NCBI RefSeq assembly: GCF_900116365.1
Contig: NZ_FPAG01000003.1
Coordinates: 1 to 64,000, forward strand
Length of the DNA stretch: 64,000 bases
Reading direction: 5' to 3'
Source: Zhouia amylolytica
GTDB taxonomy: Bacteria > Bacteroidota > Bacteroidia > Flavobacteriales > Flavobacteriaceae
In this document: one piece after another, positions 62,475 through 64,000 of the stretch
Position numbering within the stretch: position 1 is the stretch's first letter
Layout: every line of letters begins with the position of its first letter
Translations under genes and position numbers: made by a program
The notes under the pieces: model-generated
What the model saw: the letters and a program-made list of their open reading frames with translations, nothing else
The model's database searches: none
Told to the model about the DNA's origin: nothing

Positions 62475-63071
62475 ATGGAAAGAAATGAATTGTATCCGGT
62501 TTTTCTTAAAGTGAACGCCTTGAACACCTTGATCGTGGGCGGTGGAAATGTAGCCTTAGAAAAATTAACTTTCATGCTAAAATCTAGCCCAAATGCTCAG
62601 ATTACAATGGTTGCGCCAATATTCAGGCCGGATATTATTGCGCTTTCAGAAAAACATGGAATCAGGATTATAGAAGATGTTTATGACGCTAAATACTTGA
62701 TAGGTAATCATGTCGTGATTGCGACCACCGATGATATTGATGTAAATGTTCAGGTGTATTACGATTGTAAGGAACGCAGCATTTTAGTGAATGTAGCAGA
62801 TAATCCGCCTTATTGTGACTTCTATATGGGAGGTATTGTAACCAAAGGAAATGTCAAAATAGCGATTTCAACAAATGGTCAATCCCCCACAACGGCAAAA
62901 AGATTACGCCAGTTTTTTGAAGATGTAATTCCTGATGATGTTGACCAATTAGTTCAAAACCTTAACAGGTATCGGGATACCTTAAAAGGAAACTTTGAAG
63001 AGAAAGTAAAACAATTAAATGAAGTCACTAAAAGTTTAGTGTCAAGAAAAAAAATAAAAACTCAATTATAA
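62475..63071 (+). CDS. Precorrin-2 dehydrogenase / sirohydrochlorin ferrochelatase (CysG N-terminal/Met8 type)
   Basis: 198 residues. The NAD-binding Val-Gly-Gly-Gly-Asn-Val-Ala-Leu-Glu-Lys is near residue 21, and Asn-Val-Ala-Asp-Asn-Pro-Pro-Tyr-Cys-Asp-Phe near residue 110 is the catalytic region. It turns precorrin-2 into sirohydrochlorin and inserts iron, completing siroheme for the reductase. It follows cobA by 11 bp. CysG's methyltransferase half is the separate cobA gene. Confidence 0.93.
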   Translation: MERNELYPVFLKVNALNTLIVGGGNVALEKLTFMLKSSPNAQITMVAPIFRPDIIALSEKHGIRIIEDVYDAKYLIGNHVVIATTDDIDVNVQVYYDCKERSILVNVADNPPYCDFYMGGIVTKGNVKIAISTNGQSPTTAKRLRQFFEDVIPDDVDQLVQNLNRYRDTLKGNFEEKVKQLNEVTKSLVSRKKIKTQL

Positions 63072-63084
63072 AAATAAGCCAGAA

Positions 63085-64000
63085 ATGATTAAAACAGATA
63101 TACTAATTATAGGCGCGGGACCAACAGGATTATTTACCGTATTTGAGGCAGGATTATTAAAGTTGAAATGTCACTTAATTGATGCATTACCACAACCAGG
63201 AGGCCAATGCGCAGAGATATACCCAAAAAAGCCAATTTATGATATTCCCGCTTTTCCAGAGATTTTGGCGGGAGATTTAGTAACGAATCTTCTGGAGCAA
63301 ATCAAGCCATTTGAGCCAACGTATACCCTTGGTGAACGTGCTGACACAATTGATAAATTAGACGACGGAACTTTTATTGTTACCACCAATAAAGGAACTA
63401 AGCATCATGCTCCGGTAGTGGTAATTGCGGGAGGTTTAGGGTCTTTTGAGCCTAGAAAGCCCCAGCTTGATAATATAGCAGACTTTGAAGATAAAGGAGT
63501 GGCATACATTATAAAAGACCCGGAAGTTTACAGAGATAAAAAGGTGCTAATTGCCGGAGGAGGAGATTCTGCTCTTGATTGGTCTATATTCCTTGCCGAT
63601 GTAGCTTCAGAGGTGTATTTGGTGCATAGAAGAAATGAATTTAGAGGAGCTTTAGATTCCGTTGAAAAAGTTGGAGAACTTTCTAAAAGAGGAAAAATAG
63701 AAGTTATCACAGAAGCTGAGGTTACGAAATTACATGGGGATGATCAATTAGAAGCGGTGACCGTTAAGCATAAATCAAATGGTGAATCGCATATTGCCGT
63801 AGATAACTTTATTCCTTTATTCGGGCTATCACCTAAACTAGGACCAATTGCCAATTGGGGATTAGAGATAGAAAAGAATGCTATTAAAGTAGATAATGCG
63901 TATGATTATGCAACGAACATTCCTGGAATTTATGCCGTAGGCGATGTTAACACCTACCCGGGAAAATTAAAATTAATATTATCAGGTTTCCATGAGGCAG
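63085..64000 (+). CDS. Ferredoxin-NADP+ reductase, thioredoxin-reductase-like (partial)
   Basis: ATG 63085, 13 bp after the Met8-like gene; the frame is still open at the window edge, giving 305 residues. FAD-binding Gly-Ala-Gly-Pro-Thr-Gly near residue 10 and NADPH-binding Gly-Gly-Gly-Asp-Ser-Ala near residue 155, then Ala-Val-Gly-Asp-Val-Asn. It lacks the redox-active CxxC of thioredoxin reductase, so it is the YumC-type ferredoxin-NADP reductase. It would supply electrons to the sulfite reductase. Confidence 0.9.
   Translation, partial: MIKTDILIIGAGPTGLFTVFEAGLLKLKCHLIDALPQPGGQCAEIYPKKPIYDIPAFPEILAGDLVTNLLEQIKPFEPTYTLGERADTIDKLDDGTFIVTTNKGTKHHAPVVVIAGGLGSFEPRKPQLDNIADFEDKGVAYIIKDPEVYRDKKVLIAGGGDSALDWSIFLADVASEVYLVHRRNEFRGALDSVEKVGELSKRGKIEVITEAEVTKLHGDDQLEAVTVKHKSNGESHIAVDNFIPLFGLSPKLGPIANWGLEIEKNAIKVDNAYDYATNIPGIYAVGDVNTYPGKLKLILSGFHEA

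Noticed and set aside
1-64000. tRNA, rRNA, CRISPR and insertion sequences
   Set aside because: I looked for tRNA cloverleaf motifs, regularly spaced repeats and transposase motifs by eye and saw none. A covariance-model or repeat search would be decisive.

Overview
The window comes from a low-GC member of the Bacteroidota, most likely a marine or soil Flavobacteriaceae. The signs are a TAnnTTTG promoter element (often with TTG about 20 bp upstream), very few Shine-Dalgarno sequences, a fused CcoNO oxidase, FadL, DUF5686 and DUF6089 outer-membrane proteins, and the nadK - DUF6089 - uppS - bamA - ompH - ompH - murI gene order. I see no insertion sequence, prophage, CRISPR array, tRNA or rRNA. 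The window looks like core chromosome with short accessory stretches.

Layout. 1-6.5 kb: end of an unrecognised gene, a GlcNAc-kinase-like ATPase, hemN and a very large secreted GH31 glycosidase. 6.7-16 kb: a microaerobic respiration block on the minus strand (fixI, then ccoS-ccoNO-ccoQ-ccoP-ccoG-ccoH-TauE-like), with a Crp/Fnr regulator transcribed divergently. 16-24 kb: rpsU with a structured leader, DUF2797, a GH3 enzyme, DUF819, and the proteostasis genes tig-clpP-clpX. 24-31 kb: SGNH lipoprotein and FadL, a hydrolase and pdxJ, a CBS protein and nadK. 31-37 kb: envelope biogenesis (uppS, bamA, two ompH/skp, murI). 37-44 kb: folA-thyA nucleotide genes, a NupC-type transporter, a DUF151 nuclease, etfAB and pdhB. 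45-51.6 kb: DUF5686, ppa, a membrane pyrophosphatase and a deoxynucleoside kinase. 51.8-64 kb: methionine synthesis (metK, metY, a metX-aspartokinase-homoserine dehydrogenase fusion, metZ), then sulfite reduction and siroheme synthesis (sir, cobA, met8-like, ferredoxin-NADP reductase).

Two regulatory systems stand out. First, an identical 12-mer, TGATATTTGTCA, lies before hemN, before fixI/fnr and before ccoS. In front of hemN, fixI and ccoS it sits exactly 24 bp from a TAnnTTTG-type element (perfect in two, one mismatch in fixI). That is the geometry of an Fnr-type activator at about -41.5, and the local Crp/Fnr protein, with an N-terminal CxxC, is the obvious candidate. Second, the methionine genes appear to use three different RNA control devices within about 3.2 kb: a SAM-II-like aptamer before metK, a Met-rich leader peptide with mutually exclusive antiterminator and terminator before metY, and a SAM-I (S-box) riboswitch before the metX fusion. 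Two other undescribed-looking RNAs are a possible H-type pseudoknot just before rpsU and a promoter-plus-terminator unit (candidate small RNA) between hppA and the deoxynucleoside kinase gene.

All calls were made by reading the sequence. Family names rest on recognised motifs and gene order, and no database search was run.
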